Positions 8,148-17,529 are shown, numbered from the stretch's first letter. The stretch: DNA of 64,000 nucleotides from Pseudomonadota bacterium (GCA_023423975.1 JAFAEO010000043.1:123451-187450); one strand, 5' to 3'. The notes: generated by a model not told the origin, from the letters alone. Numbers and translations: made by a program.

Positions 8148-8195
8148 CTGCTTGCAATATGAGATAATAAGCAGGTTTTAATTTGTTCACAGAAC

Positions 8196-8951
8196 ATGTC
8201 TGAAATCCCAACCCCTTCGTTGAAATCGCCTGCTGCGGCATTCAGCCCTTTGTACAAACAGATCAAAGACCTGCTGGTCCATAGTCTGCACGAAGGCGAA
8301 TGGAAGCCGGGTGAAAGCATCCCCAGCGAACTCGAACTGGCTGCACGCTTTCAGGTCAGCCAGGGCACCGTGCGCAAGGCGATAGATGAGCTTGCGGCCG
8401 AGAATCTGTTGATTCGTCGTCAGGGCAAGGGAACATTTGTTGCTACGCACCATGAAGCGCAGGTTCGTTATCGTTTTTTAAGGTTAAAATCCGATTGCGA
8501 CGCAAATGCGGCGCGTGCCCAAAGTGTCTATCTGCAGTGTACTCGCCAGCGCGCGACGCAGGATGTGGCCCGTGTGCTTTTGCTGCGTGGCAGCGATTCG
8601 GTGATCTATATCCGGCGAATCATGTCCTTTGGTGCCGTTCCCACGGTGCTCGATGAAATCTGGCTCCCGGGTGATGCATTCAAGGGTCTGAGCATTGAAA
8701 AGCTTCAGGCAATGAACGGTCCGCTCTACGGTTTTTTCGAGACGGAATTCGGTGTGAACATGGTTCGTGCCGACGAAAAGCTCAAGGCCATGGCCTGTGA
8801 TGCAGAAACCGCCGGGCTGCTCAAAGTCGAGCAGGGTACACCGCTGCTGCAGGTCAATCGCGTTTCCTACACCTATGGGGACAGACCCATGGAGATTCGC
8901 CGCGGTTTATATGTTACAGAACATTATCATTATCGAAATGGTTTAAACTAA
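8196..8951 (+). CDS. GntR/HutC-family transcriptional regulator, probable TCA-cycle regulator
   Basis: The protein has 251 residues. Residues about 18-82 form the winged helix-turn-helix of the GntR family (PLYKQIKDLL, GESIPSELELAARFQVSQGTVRKAIDEL, RRQGKGTFVA). Residues about 95-245 form a UTRA effector-binding domain, which places it in the HutC subfamily. Effectors of this subfamily are usually small organic acids, sugars or amino acids; the one here is unknown. It is divergent from mdh and 97 bases upstream of sdhC. The shared palindrome at acnB and at its own promoter supports a role in TCA-cycle control. No strong ribosome-binding site precedes the ATG. An imperfect hairpin at about 8964-8991 followed by T-rich DNA may partly separate it from sdhC. 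Confidence 0.9.
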   Translation: MSEIPTPSLKSPAAAFSPLYKQIKDLLVHSLHEGEWKPGESIPSELELAARFQVSQGTVRKAIDELAAENLLIRRQGKGTFVATHHEAQVRYRFLRLKSDCDANAARAQSVYLQCTRQRATQDVARVLLLRGSDSVIYIRRIMSFGAVPTVLDEIWLPGDAFKGLSIEKLQAMNGPLYGFFETEFGVNMVRADEKLKAMACDAETAGLLKVEQGTPLLQVNRVSYTYGDRPMEIRRGLYVTEHYHYRNGLN

Positions 8952-9048
8952 TTCGATCTGAATGTGCGAGGACCGGATAGCGGTTCTTCGCCTTTTCACG
9001 TGCTTTTTTTATTTTTAATTTGTTGTAGTTTGTTTCCTAGAGGCCGTT

Positions 9049-9462
9049 ATGTCAGACACCCCGTCAAAACAGCGCCCGCAATATCGTAATATCGATATTG
9101 CCCAGATTACAAAATACCACCTGCCGGCCGCCGGCAAAGTGTCTATTTTGCATCGAATCAGTGGCGCTCTGCTTTTTCTCAGTCTTCCCATCATCCTGAT
9201 CCCACTTTTTGCAGCCAGCGTGGCTTCGCCGGAAAGTTTTGCATCGTTGGGCAGCGGGGCGGGTGGTCTCATTCTTAAGCTGATCCTGCTGGTTTTGCTT
9301 TGGGGCTTCATGCATCACCTGTGCGCCGGCATCCGTTATCTGGTTCTTGACCTGCATATCGGCATCGACAAGGTCTCGGCACAGAAAAGCGCCGCTGTGG
9401 TAATGGGAGTCAGCCTGGCGCTGACCCTGGTGTTCGCCGTTAAAATGTTTGGAGCGATCTGA
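9049..9462 (+). CDS. sdhC: Succinate dehydrogenase cytochrome b556 subunit
   Basis: The protein has 137 residues with three hydrophobic membrane segments (near residues 40-62, 82-106 and 118-136). The opening RPQYRNIDIAQITKYHLPAAGKVSILHRISG is the SdhC signature, with the quinone-site Ser/Arg in the HRISG motif, and MHHLCAGIRYLVLDLHIGID holds the haem-ligand histidine. It anchors the dehydrogenase to the inner membrane and passes electrons to ubiquinone. It is the first gene of sdhCDAB; its stop overlaps the sdhD start by one base (TGATG), so the two are translationally coupled. Confidence 0.95.
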   Translation: MSDTPSKQRPQYRNIDIAQITKYHLPAAGKVSILHRISGALLFLSLPIILIPLFAASVASPESFASLGSGAGGLILKLILLVLLWGFMHHLCAGIRYLVLDLHIGIDKVSAQKSAAVVMGVSLALTLVFAVKMFGAI

Positions 9463-9839
9463 TGACCAAGGAACTGGTAGGTACTAAGCGGCTGGTTGTG
9501 GGTGCCGGCTACGGTATCAAGGATTTCATCGTACAGCGTATTACAGCCGTAATCCTGGCTGTGTATTCAGTCATTTTCCTGATTGCTGCGCTGTTTACCC
9601 CCATTAACTACGAATCCTGGAAGGGTTTCTTTACGTTCTCCTGTTGGGGCCTGCCCGTCGGGCAGATTGCCGCAACGCTGGCGTTTTTCTCGCTTGCCTG
9701 GCATGCGTGGATCGGCGTGCGCGATATCTGGATGGATTACGTCAAACCCGTAGGTGTCCGACTGACGTTGCAGGTGCTCACTATCCTGTGGTTGATCGGT
9801 GCTGTCCTGTATTTCGCAAAAATTGTCTGGAGTTTATAA
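9462..9839 (+). CDS. sdhD: Succinate dehydrogenase membrane anchor subunit
   Basis: The protein has 125 residues and three membrane segments (about 28-48, 65-85 and 98-120). The motif FFSLAWHAWIGVRDIWMDYVKP contains the haem-ligand His and the conserved Asp-Tyr of the quinone site. With SdhC it forms the b-type cytochrome anchor of complex II. Its start overlaps the sdhC stop and sdhA begins three bases after its stop, so the operon is tightly packed. Confidence 0.95.
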   Translation: MTKELVGTKRLVVGAGYGIKDFIVQRITAVILAVYSVIFLIAALFTPINYESWKGFFTFSCWGLPVGQIAATLAFFSLAWHAWIGVRDIWMDYVKPVGVRLTLQVLTILWLIGAVLYFAKIVWSL

Positions 9840-9842
9840 GCC

Positions 9843-11621
9843 GTGGTCGCTATCAATTCATCATTACCGCGCCGCCAGTTTGATGTAGTGGTTGTAGGTG
9901 CCGGCGGGTCCGGCATGCGCTGCTCCCTTCAATTGGCTCAGGCCGGATTATCCGTCGCCGTCCTTTCCAAGGTTTTTCCAACCCGTTCCCACACGGTCGC
10001 CGCGCAGGGCGGTATCGGTGCTTCGCTGGGCAATATGAGCGAAGACAATTGGTACTGGCATATGTACGATACCGTCAAGGGATCAGACTGGCTGGGCGAC
10101 CAGGACGCCATCGAGTTCATGTGCCGTCAGGCGCCCAATGCAGTTTACGAACTTGAGCACTTCGGTATGCCGTTTGACCGTAATGCCAATGGCACTATCT
10201 ACCAGCGTCCTTTTGGCGGCCACACTGCCAACTTCGGTGAAAAACCCGTACAGCGCGCCTGTGCTGCGGCCGATCGTACCGGACACGCGCTGTTGCATAC
10301 CTTATATCAGCGTAACGTTGCCGCGCGCACCCAGTTCTTCGTGGAATGGATGGCGCTGGACTTGTTGCGCAACGACGCCGGCGATGTCGTGGGTGTTACC
10401 GCCCTCGAAATGGAAACCGGTGAAATCTATATTCTGGAAGCCAAGGCGGTCGTACTGGCTACCGGTGGTGCCGGCCGTATCTGGCAGGCTTCCACCAATG
10501 CTTTCATTAACACGGGCGATGGCCTGGGCATGGCTGCCCGCGCCGGTATCTGCCTGCAGGACATGGAATTCTGGCAATTTCACCCCACCGGCGTGGCCGG
10601 TGCCGGTGTGCTTATTACCGAAGGCGTGCGCGGCGAAGGCGGCATCCTGTTGAACAAGGATGGCGAGCGGTTCATGGAGCGTTATGCGCCAACCCTGAAA
10701 GATCTGGCGCCGCGCGATTTTGTGTCGCGCTCAATGGATCAGGAAATCAAGGAAGGTCGCGGTTGCGGTCCTGATGGCAGCTATGTCGTACTCAAGCTGG
10801 ATCACCTGGGTGCAGATGTCATCAACAAACGTCTGCCATCCATTCGCGAGATTGCCATCAAGTTCGGTAACGTGGATCCCATCAAGGAACCAATCCCCGT
10901 GGTGCCTACCATCCATTATCAGATGGGCGGTATTCCGGCCAACTATCATGGCGAAGTGGTTACCTGGGAAAACGGCGAAGAAAAAATCGTCAATGGTCTG
11001 TATGCGATCGGCGAGTGCGCTGCCGTCTCTGTGCATGGCGCCAACCGCCTGGGTACCAATTCACTGCTGGACCTGGTGGTCTTTGGTCGCGCAGCGGGCA
11101 ACCGGATTGTGGAATCGCATCTGGAGCGCCAGATGTCGCACCAGGATCTGCCCAAGGAGTCGCTGGACTTCTCGCTGTCACGCGTCAATGAACTGGAGTC
11201 GCGTACAACAGGTGAAAAAGTACAGGACGTGGGCAACAGCATTCGCGCTTCCATGCAGCGTCACTGTGGCGTATTCCGTACCCTTGAGTTGCTCAGGGAA
11301 GGTGTCGGGCAGATCGACGAACTGGCCGAGCAGGCTAAGCATGTCAAATTTGATGACAAGTCCAAAGTCTTCAACACGGCGCGTGTCGAAGCCCTGGAAC
11401 TGGCCAATATGACTGAAGTGGCACGCGCCACGATCCAGTCGGCAGCGAACCGTACCGAAAGCCGCGGCGCGCATGCCTTGAATGATCATCCTGAACGTGA
11501 TGATGTGAACTGGCTCAAGCACACGTTGTGGCACTCTGCCGATAATCGCCTGGAGTACAAACCAGTGCATATGAAGCCGCTGACCGTCGAGTCGTTCCCT
11601 CCAAAAGCACGTACATTCTAA
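9843..11621 (+). CDS. sdhA: Succinate dehydrogenase flavoprotein subunit
   Basis: The protein has 592 residues and starts with GTG. The FAD-binding loop VVVVGAGGSGMRC lies at residues 15-27. The covalent flavin-linking His is residue 50 in TRSHTVAAQGG. Substrate-site residues occur in WQFHPTGVAGAGVL, TIHYQMGGIPANY and SVHGANRLGTNSLLDLVVFG. It oxidises succinate to fumarate on the cytoplasmic face of the membrane. It lies three bases after sdhD and ten bases before sdhB. All key residues are present. Confidence 0.97.
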   Translation: MVAINSSLPRRQFDVVVVGAGGSGMRCSLQLAQAGLSVAVLSKVFPTRSHTVAAQGGIGASLGNMSEDNWYWHMYDTVKGSDWLGDQDAIEFMCRQAPNAVYELEHFGMPFDRNANGTIYQRPFGGHTANFGEKPVQRACAAADRTGHALLHTLYQRNVAARTQFFVEWMALDLLRNDAGDVVGVTALEMETGEIYILEAKAVVLATGGAGRIWQASTNAFINTGDGLGMAARAGICLQDMEFWQFHPTGVAGAGVLITEGVRGEGGILLNKDGERFMERYAPTLKDLAPRDFVSRSMDQEIKEGRGCGPDGSYVVLKLDHLGADVINKRLPSIREIAIKFGNVDPIKEPIPVVPTIHYQMGGIPANYHGEVVTWENGEEKIVNGLYAIGECAAVSVHGANRLGTNSLLDLVVFGRAAGNRIVESHLERQMSHQDLPKESLDFSLSRVNELESRTTGEKVQDVGNSIRASMQRHCGVFRTLELLREGVGQIDELAEQAKHVKFDDKSKVFNTARVEALELANMTEVARATIQSAANRTESRGAHALNDHPERDDVNWLKHTLWHSADNRLEYKPVHMKPLTVESFPPKARTF

Positions 11622-11631
11622 GCAGAGTATT

Positions 11632-12348
11632 ATGAGCACAAAACGTATCATGAAATTCGAGATTTACCGCTACGATCCTGACAAGGACGAGCGTCCCTAC
11701 ATGCAGAAACTGGAAGTGGAACTGCAACCGACAGACAAGATGCTGCTCGACGCTATTATCCGCATCAAGAATGACGTAGATGACAGTGTGGCCATCCGTC
11801 GTTCCTGCCGTGAAGGTGTGTGTGGCTCCGATGCCATGAACATCAATGGCCGAAACGGTCTGGCGTGCACGACCAATCTGAACGAGCTCAAAGAGCCGAT
11901 TGTTCTGCGCCCATTGCCTGGTCTGCCGGTTATTCGCGACCTGATCGTGGACATGACGCACTTCTTTAACCAGTATCATTCCGTGCGCCCGTATCTGGTC
12001 AACGATACGCCGCCGCCGGAAAAAGAGCGCCTGCAATTGCCCGAAGCCCGCGAAGAGCTCGATGGTCTGTATGAATGCATTCTATGTGCCTGCTGCTCGA
12101 CTTCCTGTCCTTCATTCTGGTGGAACCCTGACAAATTTGTCGGTCCTGCCGGGTTGCTTCAGGCTTACCGGTTTATTGCAGACAGTCGCGACGAGGATAC
12201 GAATGCCCGTCTTGACAATCTGAATGACCCATACCGTCTGTTCCGTTGCCATACGATTATGAATTGCGCCGATGTATGTCCGAAAGGGCTGAATCCGACC
12301 AAGGCAATTGGCAAAATCAAGGAACTGATGGTTCGTCGTGCGGTCTGA
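11632..12348 (+). CDS. sdhB: Succinate dehydrogenase iron-sulfur subunit
   Basis: The protein has 238 residues. The 2Fe-2S site is C59, C64, D67 and C79 in SCREGVCGSDAMNINGRNG, with an Asp at the third ligand as in the E. coli protein. The 4Fe-4S and 3Fe-4S sites are in CILCACCSTSCPSFWWN and CHTIMNCADVCPKGLNP. It carries electrons from SdhA to the membrane anchor. The ATG at 11632 gives MSTKRIMKFEIYRYDPDKD, in line with the family. Confidence 0.97.
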   Translation: MSTKRIMKFEIYRYDPDKDERPYMQKLEVELQPTDKMLLDAIIRIKNDVDDSVAIRRSCREGVCGSDAMNINGRNGLACTTNLNELKEPIVLRPLPGLPVIRDLIVDMTHFFNQYHSVRPYLVNDTPPPEKERLQLPEAREELDGLYECILCACCSTSCPSFWWNPDKFVGPAGLLQAYRFIADSRDEDTNARLDNLNDPYRLFRCHTIMNCADVCPKGLNPTKAIGKIKELMVRRAV

Positions 12349-12354
12349 TCAAAG

Positions 12355-12615
12355 ATGACCACACTAACCGAACTGGAACGGGCGCGCCTTCGCTGGCGTG
12401 CTCGCCGGGGACTGCTTGAAAACGATCTGATTATTACCAAATTTCTGGATCGTTACGAACAGGAGTTGACCGACGAGGATGTCTCGTCGCTCACCCAGCT
12501 TTTTGAACTTGATGACAACAGTTTGCTTGATATTCTTCTTGATCGCGCTAATCCGGAAGGTATCTATGATACGCCTAATATAAAACGCCTTATCGACTTG
12601 ATGCGGCAGGGATAG
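12355..12615 (+). CDS. sdhE: FAD assembly factor SdhE
   Basis: The protein has 86 residues and the family motif RGxxE as RRGLLENDLI near residues 18-26. SdhE promotes covalent attachment of FAD to SdhA. It is six bases after sdhB, as expected for an accessory factor made with its client. A short terminator-like hairpin lies between it and gltA. Confidence 0.93.
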   Translation: MTTLTELERARLRWRARRGLLENDLIITKFLDRYEQELTDEDVSSLTQLFELDDNSLLDILLDRANPEGIYDTPNIKRLIDLMRQG

Positions 12616-12619
12616 CAGG

Positions 12620-12640
12620 CAGACCGAAGTCTGGTTTTTT
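12620..12640 (+). terminator. Short terminator-like hairpin between sdhE and gltA
   Basis: CAGAC (12620-12624), loop CGAA, GTCTG (12629-12633) and then GTTTTTT. The stem is only five base pairs but has a stable tetraloop and six T. It would give partial termination at most and could lower or separate gltA expression from sdh. Confidence 0.4.
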
Positions 12641-12654
12641 CTTAAGGATGTTAA

Positions 12655-13968
12655 ATGAACCTCTCTGACAAGAAAGCGATTCTGAGCTTTTCAGATGATT
12701 CGACGAAGATCGAGCTGCCTATTTACAAAGGCACAGTAGGACCGGATGTAATCGACATCCGCAAGCTGTACAGCCAGACCGACATGTTTACCTATGATCC
12801 CGGCTTCATGTCCACAGCGGCCTGCGAATCCGCGATTACCTATATCGATGGTGAAAAAGGTGAATTGCTGTATCGCGGTTACCCTATAGAGCAACTGGCA
12901 GTCAATTGCAGCTTCCTGGATATCTGCTATCTGATCCTGAACGGTGAATTGCCCAACTCAGCGCAGAAAGAAGACTTTGACCAGAATGTAACGCACCACA
13001 CCATGGTCAACGAGCAGTTGCATTTTTTCCTGCGTGGCTTTCGCCGTGACGCCCACCCCATGGCTGTGCTGACCGGTCTGGTTGGCGCGCTGTCTGCGTT
13101 CTATCACGACTCTACGGATATTACTAATCCAGAGCACCGTCACATTTCAGCGATTCGTCTGATTGCGAAAATGCCGACACTGGTGGCCATGGCGTACAAA
13201 TACTCTTTGGGTCAGCCTTATATCTATCCGCAAAATGATCTGTCCTATACAGGCAACTTCCTGCGCATGATGTTCGGCACACCTTGTGAAGAATACAAAG
13301 TCAACGATGTGGTAGAGCGTGCGCTTGATCGCATTTTCATTCTGCATGCCGATCACGAGCAGAATGCTTCTACGTCGACCGTGCGGCTTTGCGGTTCTTC
13401 AGGCACCGATCCGTTTGCAGCGATTGCTGCCGGCGTGGCTTGCCTGTGGGGCCCTGCTCATGGCGGCGCCAACGAAGCCTGCCTGAAGATGCTGGAAGAC
13501 CTGCAAGCCAACGGTGGTATCGAGAAAGTCGGCGAGTTCATGGAAAAAGTGAAGGACAAGAACTCAGGCGTGCGTCTGATGGGCTTTGGTCATCGCGTTT
13601 ACAAAAACTACGATCCTCGCGCCAAGCTGATGCAGGAAACCTGCAAGGAAGTGCTCGAATCACTGGGTCTGCAAGACGATCCACTATTCAAGCTGGCGAT
13701 GGAAGTCGAACGTATCGCCCTGGAAGATCCATATTTTGTCGAGCGCAAACTGTATCCGAACGTCGATTTCTACTCCGGTATCGTGCAACGCGCCATTGGT
13801 ATTCCAACGTCGCTGTTTACCGCGATTTTTGCACTGGCTCGCACAGTAGGCTGGATTGCGCAGTGGAACGAAATGTTGTCTGATCCTGATTACAAAATCG
13901 GCCGCCCACGCCAGTTGTATACCGGCTACTCGGCTCGTGATGTTGGCAGTATCGAGACCCGCAAGTAA
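12655..13968 (+). CDS. gltA: Citrate synthase (type II, hexameric)
   Basis: The protein has 437 residues. The catalytic triad regions are HADHEQNASTSTVRLCG, GFGHRVYKNYDPRAKLM and the later Asp near LYPNVDFYSG. The N-terminal beta-strand domain (KIELPIYKGTVGPDVIDI) marks the Gram-negative type II enzyme, which is usually NADH-sensitive. It makes citrate from acetyl-CoA and oxaloacetate. The ATG follows TTAAGGATGTTAA. It ends the sdh-gltA cluster at a strong terminator. It is clearly distinct from the shorter 2-methylcitrate synthase at 5308-6534. Confidence 0.97.
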   Translation: MNLSDKKAILSFSDDSTKIELPIYKGTVGPDVIDIRKLYSQTDMFTYDPGFMSTAACESAITYIDGEKGELLYRGYPIEQLAVNCSFLDICYLILNGELPNSAQKEDFDQNVTHHTMVNEQLHFFLRGFRRDAHPMAVLTGLVGALSAFYHDSTDITNPEHRHISAIRLIAKMPTLVAMAYKYSLGQPYIYPQNDLSYTGNFLRMMFGTPCEEYKVNDVVERALDRIFILHADHEQNASTSTVRLCGSSGTDPFAAIAAGVACLWGPAHGGANEACLKMLEDLQANGGIEKVGEFMEKVKDKNSGVRLMGFGHRVYKNYDPRAKLMQETCKEVLESLGLQDDPLFKLAMEVERIALEDPYFVERKLYPNVDFYSGIVQRAIGIPTSLFTAIFALARTVGWIAQWNEMLSDPDYKIGRPRQLYTGYSARDVGSIETRK

Positions 13969-13990
13969 TTCCTGCGTGTTGCTTGTCGGA

Positions 13991-14023
13991 AAAACCGCAG
14001 ATCTTCGGTCTGCGGTTTTTTTT
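13991..14023 (+). terminator. Intrinsic terminator of gltA
   Basis: AAAACCGCAGA (13991-14001) and TCTGCGGTTTT (14009-14019) form an 11-base perfect stem with a TCTTCGG loop, followed by T residues to 14023. Confidence 0.9.
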
Positions 14024-14238
14024 CGTCTGTCTGTTTCCAAGCGTTCCTCTCTTGCTCATCTCGTGTATTGTGCCAGTCAGGGTGCATGCGGTGAAATGCC
14101 GTTTCGGATTGGGCGTGTGGTGTGGCGCGTGACCTTGTCTTGGCCATGTAGGCGTGCCGTTGATGGCACCGGCCGTACCTGACAGTGTTGGGAAGTGAAA
14201 ATAATTGGGACGTAGGACCGTTAAAAAAGTACGCGCGC

Positions 14239-14271
14239 GAAAAAAAGCCGAACCACGATTGTGATTCGGCT
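14239..14271 (-). terminator. Intrinsic terminator of the maeB-doxX unit
   Basis: On the minus strand AGCCGAATCAC, loop AATC, GTGGTTCGGCT (one mismatch) is followed by TTTTTT. It lies downstream of the doxX-like stop codon at 14328. Confidence 0.8.
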
Positions 14272-14327
14272 GGCTGGTCGCCCGGCCCCGCTGCCGTTTA
14301 TGCGGGCAGCAGGTTTTACGTGACCGA

Positions 14328-14723
14328 CTAGTTGTTGTACGGGCTATTCATGCTGAAACGGCCCGCGCCGGCAAAAAAGACGGCGATAGCGGTAAACAGG
14401 AAGAAGTATTGTGTTTCCAGTCTGAGCGCGCCGTTGCCAGTCACCATGAGCAGCTGGCCGCTATGGGCCAGAGCAATGGCAACCAGCATGTTGATCACAA
14501 TCAGCACTGCGGCAATACGCGAGTATAGGCCCACAATCAGCAGGATTGGTGCAATCACCTCGCCAATGTACACGCCATACCCCAGCCATCCGGGCAGCCC
14601 GGTGGAGGCAACCATGCCCATAATGCCACCAATACCGTTTTGCACCTTGAAGATGCCGTGCATGAGCAGGAGAATGCCAAGCGTCAGGCGCAGCACAAGT
14701 TTTGACAGATCATCCGAACGCAT
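14328..14723 (-). CDS. DoxX-family membrane protein
   Basis: The protein has 131 residues and four hydrophobic segments. The opening LSKLVLRLTLGILLLMHGIFK and the central GLPGWLGYGVYIGEVIAPILLIVGLYSRIAAVLI are standard DoxX-family signatures. Members are small inner-membrane proteins linked to redox homeostasis, but the exact role is not known. Its ATG overlaps the maeB stop (TAATG), so it is translationally coupled to the malic enzyme. Confidence 0.88.
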   Translation of the reverse strand: MRSDDLSKLVLRLTLGILLLMHGIFKVQNGIGGIMGMVASTGLPGWLGYGVYIGEVIAPILLIVGLYSRIAAVLIVINMLVAIALAHSGQLLMVTGNGALRLETQYFFLFTAIAVFFAGAGRFSMNSPYNN

Positions 14724-17005
14724 TATTTTGGCTCCTCAAGCGTATCAACGACGGCCAGCGCGGTCATATTGACAATGCGTCTTGTGGTTGTGCTGGTGGT
14801 CAGAATGTGGACCGGCTTGGCAGCGCCCAGCAGAATCGGTCCCATGGCAATGCCATGGCTGCCAGTCATTTTCAGCATGTTGTAGGTGATATTGCCGGTA
14901 TCCAGATTTGGCATAATCAACAGATTGGCGCGACCGGCCAGAGTGGAGTCGGGATAGGCGTCCAGGCGGATGCGTTCGGACAATGCGGCATCGGCGTGCA
15001 TTTCACCATCTACTTCCAGGTCCGGACGGCGTTGCGCGATCAGGCGACGGGCCGAGGCCATTTTGCGTGACGAATCCGAAGGACGGCTGCCAAAATTAGA
15101 GTGCGACAGCAAGGCAATTTTGGGTTGAATGCCAAAGCGGATCATTTCATCTGCGGCCTGGATCGTGATGTCTGCAACCTGCTCGTCGGTCGGATCTTCG
15201 TTTACATGCGTATCGCAAATGAACAGGGTCTGGTCAGGCAGAATCAGCACGTTCATTGCGGCATAGGTAGTCACACCTTCTTTCAAGCCAATCACTTCCG
15301 ACACATACTTGAGCTGGTTATCAAAGCGGCTGCCAACGCCGCAGATCATGGCGTCGGCGTCGCCGCGGTCCATCAGCAATACACCGATCAGGGTATTGTG
15401 CTTGCGCACCATCGCTTTTGCCACGTTGGGCGTGACGCCGTCGCGACCCTTGATTTTGTAGTAAGCCGTCCAGGTTTCGTTGAAACGTTCGTCGTCTTCG
15501 GGGTTGACCACTTCTACGTTGGTGCCGGCGGCCAGGCGCAGCCCCAGTTTCTTGACGCGCATCTCGATCACTGCAGGGCGACCGATCAGAATCGGATAGG
15601 CCAGCTGTTCGTCGATAACTGTCTGCGCTGCACGCAATACACGTTCGTCTTCGCCATCGGCATAGACCACGCGTTTCGGTGGGGTGGTGCGTGCCTGTTT
15701 GAACAGGGGACGCATCAATGGGCCGGAGCGGTATACAAAGCCCAGCAGTTGCTGGCGATAGGCATCCATGTCTTCGATCGGACGAGTTGCAACACCCGAT
15801 TCCATGGCCGCTTTGGCAATGGCTGGGGCGATCTGCACGATGAGTCTGGGATCAAAAGGCTTCGGAATAATATATTCGGGACCAAAGCTCAGATCCTGTC
15901 CTTCATAGGCCAGTGCGACCTCATCGCTGGGCTCGGCCTGAGCCAGTTCCGCAATGGCCTGCACGCAGGCCATTTTCATTTCTTCGGTGATGCGGGTGGC
16001 GCCTACGTCGAGCGCACCGCGGAAAATAAAGGGAAAGCAAAGAACATTATTGACCTGGTTGGGGTAATCGGAGCGGCCGGTCGCGATAATGCAGTCCGGA
16101 CGCACCGCTTTGGCATCTTCCGGACGGATTTCGGGGTCCGGGTTGGCCAGGGCCAGAATCAGGGGCGAGGGCGCCATGGTGGCAACCATGTCCTGTTTCA
16201 GGACATCCTTGGCCGAGCAGCCCAGGAAGACGTCGGTGTCGCGCATCACATCGGCCAGGGTCCGATCCTCTGTTTTCTGCGCGTAGCGCGCCTTGTTCGG
16301 TTCCATATTCTCGTCGCGGCCTTCCCAGATCACGCCGCGGGAGTCCACAACATAGATATTCTGGCGTGCAACGCCCAGGTTGACCAATAAATCCAGGCAG
16401 GCAATCGCTGCGGCGCCTGCGCCCGAGCATACCAGTTTGATCTTGCCGATATCTTTGCCGACAATTTTCAGGCCATTGAGAATGGCTGCGGAGGAAATAA
16501 TGGCCGTGCCATGCTGGTCATCGTGAAAAACCGGGATTTTCATGCGTTCGCGCAGTTTTTTCTCAATATAGAAGCATTCCGGCGCCTTGATGTCTTCCAG
16601 ATTGACTCCGCCCAGGGTGGGTTCCAGCGCAGCGATAATGTCCACCAGTTTGTCGGGATCGTTCTCGGCCAGTTCGATATCGAATACGTCAACGCCGGCA
16701 AATTTCTTGAACAGGCATCCCTTGCCTTCCATGACGGGCTTGGAGGCCAGGGGGCCGATATTGCCCAGTCCCAGTACCGCCGTACCGTTGGTAATGACGC
16801 CGACCAGATTGGCGCGCGAGGTGTATTTTGATGCAGCGATATCGCCCTCGGCGAAAATGGCCATGCAGGCCGCTGCGACGCCGGGAGAATAGGCCAGCGA
16901 CAGGTCATCCTGGTTGGCCAGTGGTTTGGTCGGAGTAACGGAGATTTTGCCCGGTGTCGGATAGGCGTGGTAATCCAGGGCAAGTTTGTTACGGTCGTGA
17001 CTCAT
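14723..17005 (-). CDS. maeB: NADP-dependent malic enzyme with C-terminal phosphotransacetylase-like domain
   Basis: The protein has 760 residues, the length of MaeB. Residues about 1-430 form the malic enzyme: LALDYHAYPTPGKISV, LAYSPGVAAACMAI, GLGNIGPLASKPVMEGKGCLFKKFAG, and VFHDDQHGTAIISSAAILNG. Residues about 440-760 resemble phosphate acetyltransferase (VVYADGEDERVLRAAQ, GMGPILLGAAKPVHILT-like tail), a regulatory domain in this family. It decarboxylates malate to pyruvate and supplies NADPH. It lies in a TCA-cycle neighbourhood between gltA and odhA. A 12-base palindrome upstream (17026-17037) may be an operator. Confidence 0.95.
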   Translation of the reverse strand: MSHDRNKLALDYHAYPTPGKISVTPTKPLANQDDLSLAYSPGVAAACMAIFAEGDIAASKYTSRANLVGVITNGTAVLGLGNIGPLASKPVMEGKGCLFKKFAGVDVFDIELAENDPDKLVDIIAALEPTLGGVNLEDIKAPECFYIEKKLRERMKIPVFHDDQHGTAIISSAAILNGLKIVGKDIGKIKLVCSGAGAAAIACLDLLVNLGVARQNIYVVDSRGVIWEGRDENMEPNKARYAQKTEDRTLADVMRDTDVFLGCSAKDVLKQDMVATMAPSPLILALANPDPEIRPEDAKAVRPDCIIATGRSDYPNQVNNVLCFPFIFRGALDVGATRITEEMKMACVQAIAELAQAEPSDEVALAYEGQDLSFGPEYIIPKPFDPRLIVQIAPAIAKAAMESGVATRPIEDMDAYRQQLLGFVYRSGPLMRPLFKQARTTPPKRVVYADGEDERVLRAAQTVIDEQLAYPILIGRPAVIEMRVKKLGLRLAAGTNVEVVNPEDDERFNETWTAYYKIKGRDGVTPNVAKAMVRKHNTLIGVLLMDRGDADAMICGVGSRFDNQLKYVSEVIGLKEGVTTYAAMNVLILPDQTLFICDTHVNEDPTDEQVADITIQAADEMIRFGIQPKIALLSHSNFGSRPSDSSRKMASARRLIAQRRPDLEVDGEMHADAALSERIRLDAYPDSTLAGRANLLIMPNLDTGNITYNMLKMTGSHGIAMGPILLGAAKPVHILTTSTTTRRIVNMTALAVVDTLEEPK

Positions 17006-17025
17006 GGTTTTTATCCTTAAGGTTC

Positions 17026-17037
17026 AACAATATTGTT
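17026..17037. promoter_or_regulatory. 12-base palindrome upstream of maeB
   Basis: AACAATATTGTT is a perfect palindrome 20 bases upstream of the maeB ATG. It differs from the TCTTATATAAGA core. It could be the operator of a maeB regulator; nothing in the window identifies the protein. Confidence 0.35.
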
Positions 17038-17500
17038 ATGCTCATTGCTATGCTTGAATCGCAGTTTCGATATGATAACGCCGTTGTTCGCTTTCCGGCG
17101 GCAACTTGGCTCCTGCGGCTGCAGGCGGCAACCACTTCGATTCAGGCCTGGGACTTGCAGGTTTCTGTTGTCGTGGTCATCAGGCTGGCGCGGCTTATTG
17201 GTTAACTGTGGGTTAGCGGGCAGGGCGGTTGCGATCGTCAATCAGATAATTTTGGCCCGGGATGCTCTGATCGTTTCAATGAAACGGGCCTGTTCACGAA
17301 AATGCGTCATTGCCGGCATGCCCTTCCAGTTTTGCCGGATGGTTGCGACAAATCCGGGTGGTCGCATTGATGGCATGGGTCTCATGGCGTGGGTCGTTAG
17401 CAACGAATTATTGAAATATACCAAGCACAATCGATTGAAACCGGTAATTTCTTTCATAATCGAAAAAGTTCCTTGGATTAAGCCTTCCCGATGGTTATAC

Positions 17501-17529
17501 TTGAATGCATTGGCTATCAAGGCTATGTT
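17501..17529 (+). promoter_or_regulatory. Possible sigma-70 promoter of odhA
   Basis: TTGAAT (17501-17506), a 17-base spacer and TATGTT (17524-17529) lie about 100 bases before the odhA ATG. The match is fair but not strong. Confidence 0.35.

Larger units (their letters stand above)
13969..14327. other. Intergenic region between convergent gltA and doxX-like gene
   Basis: This holds the gltA terminator at 13991 and the minus-strand terminator at 14240. Between them, and up to 14327, I see no credible gene; the short frames present have no coding character. Confidence 0.6.

Noticed and set aside
15101..16390. Long open frame (429 codons) on the plus strand
   Set aside because: Antisense to maeB with no motif.
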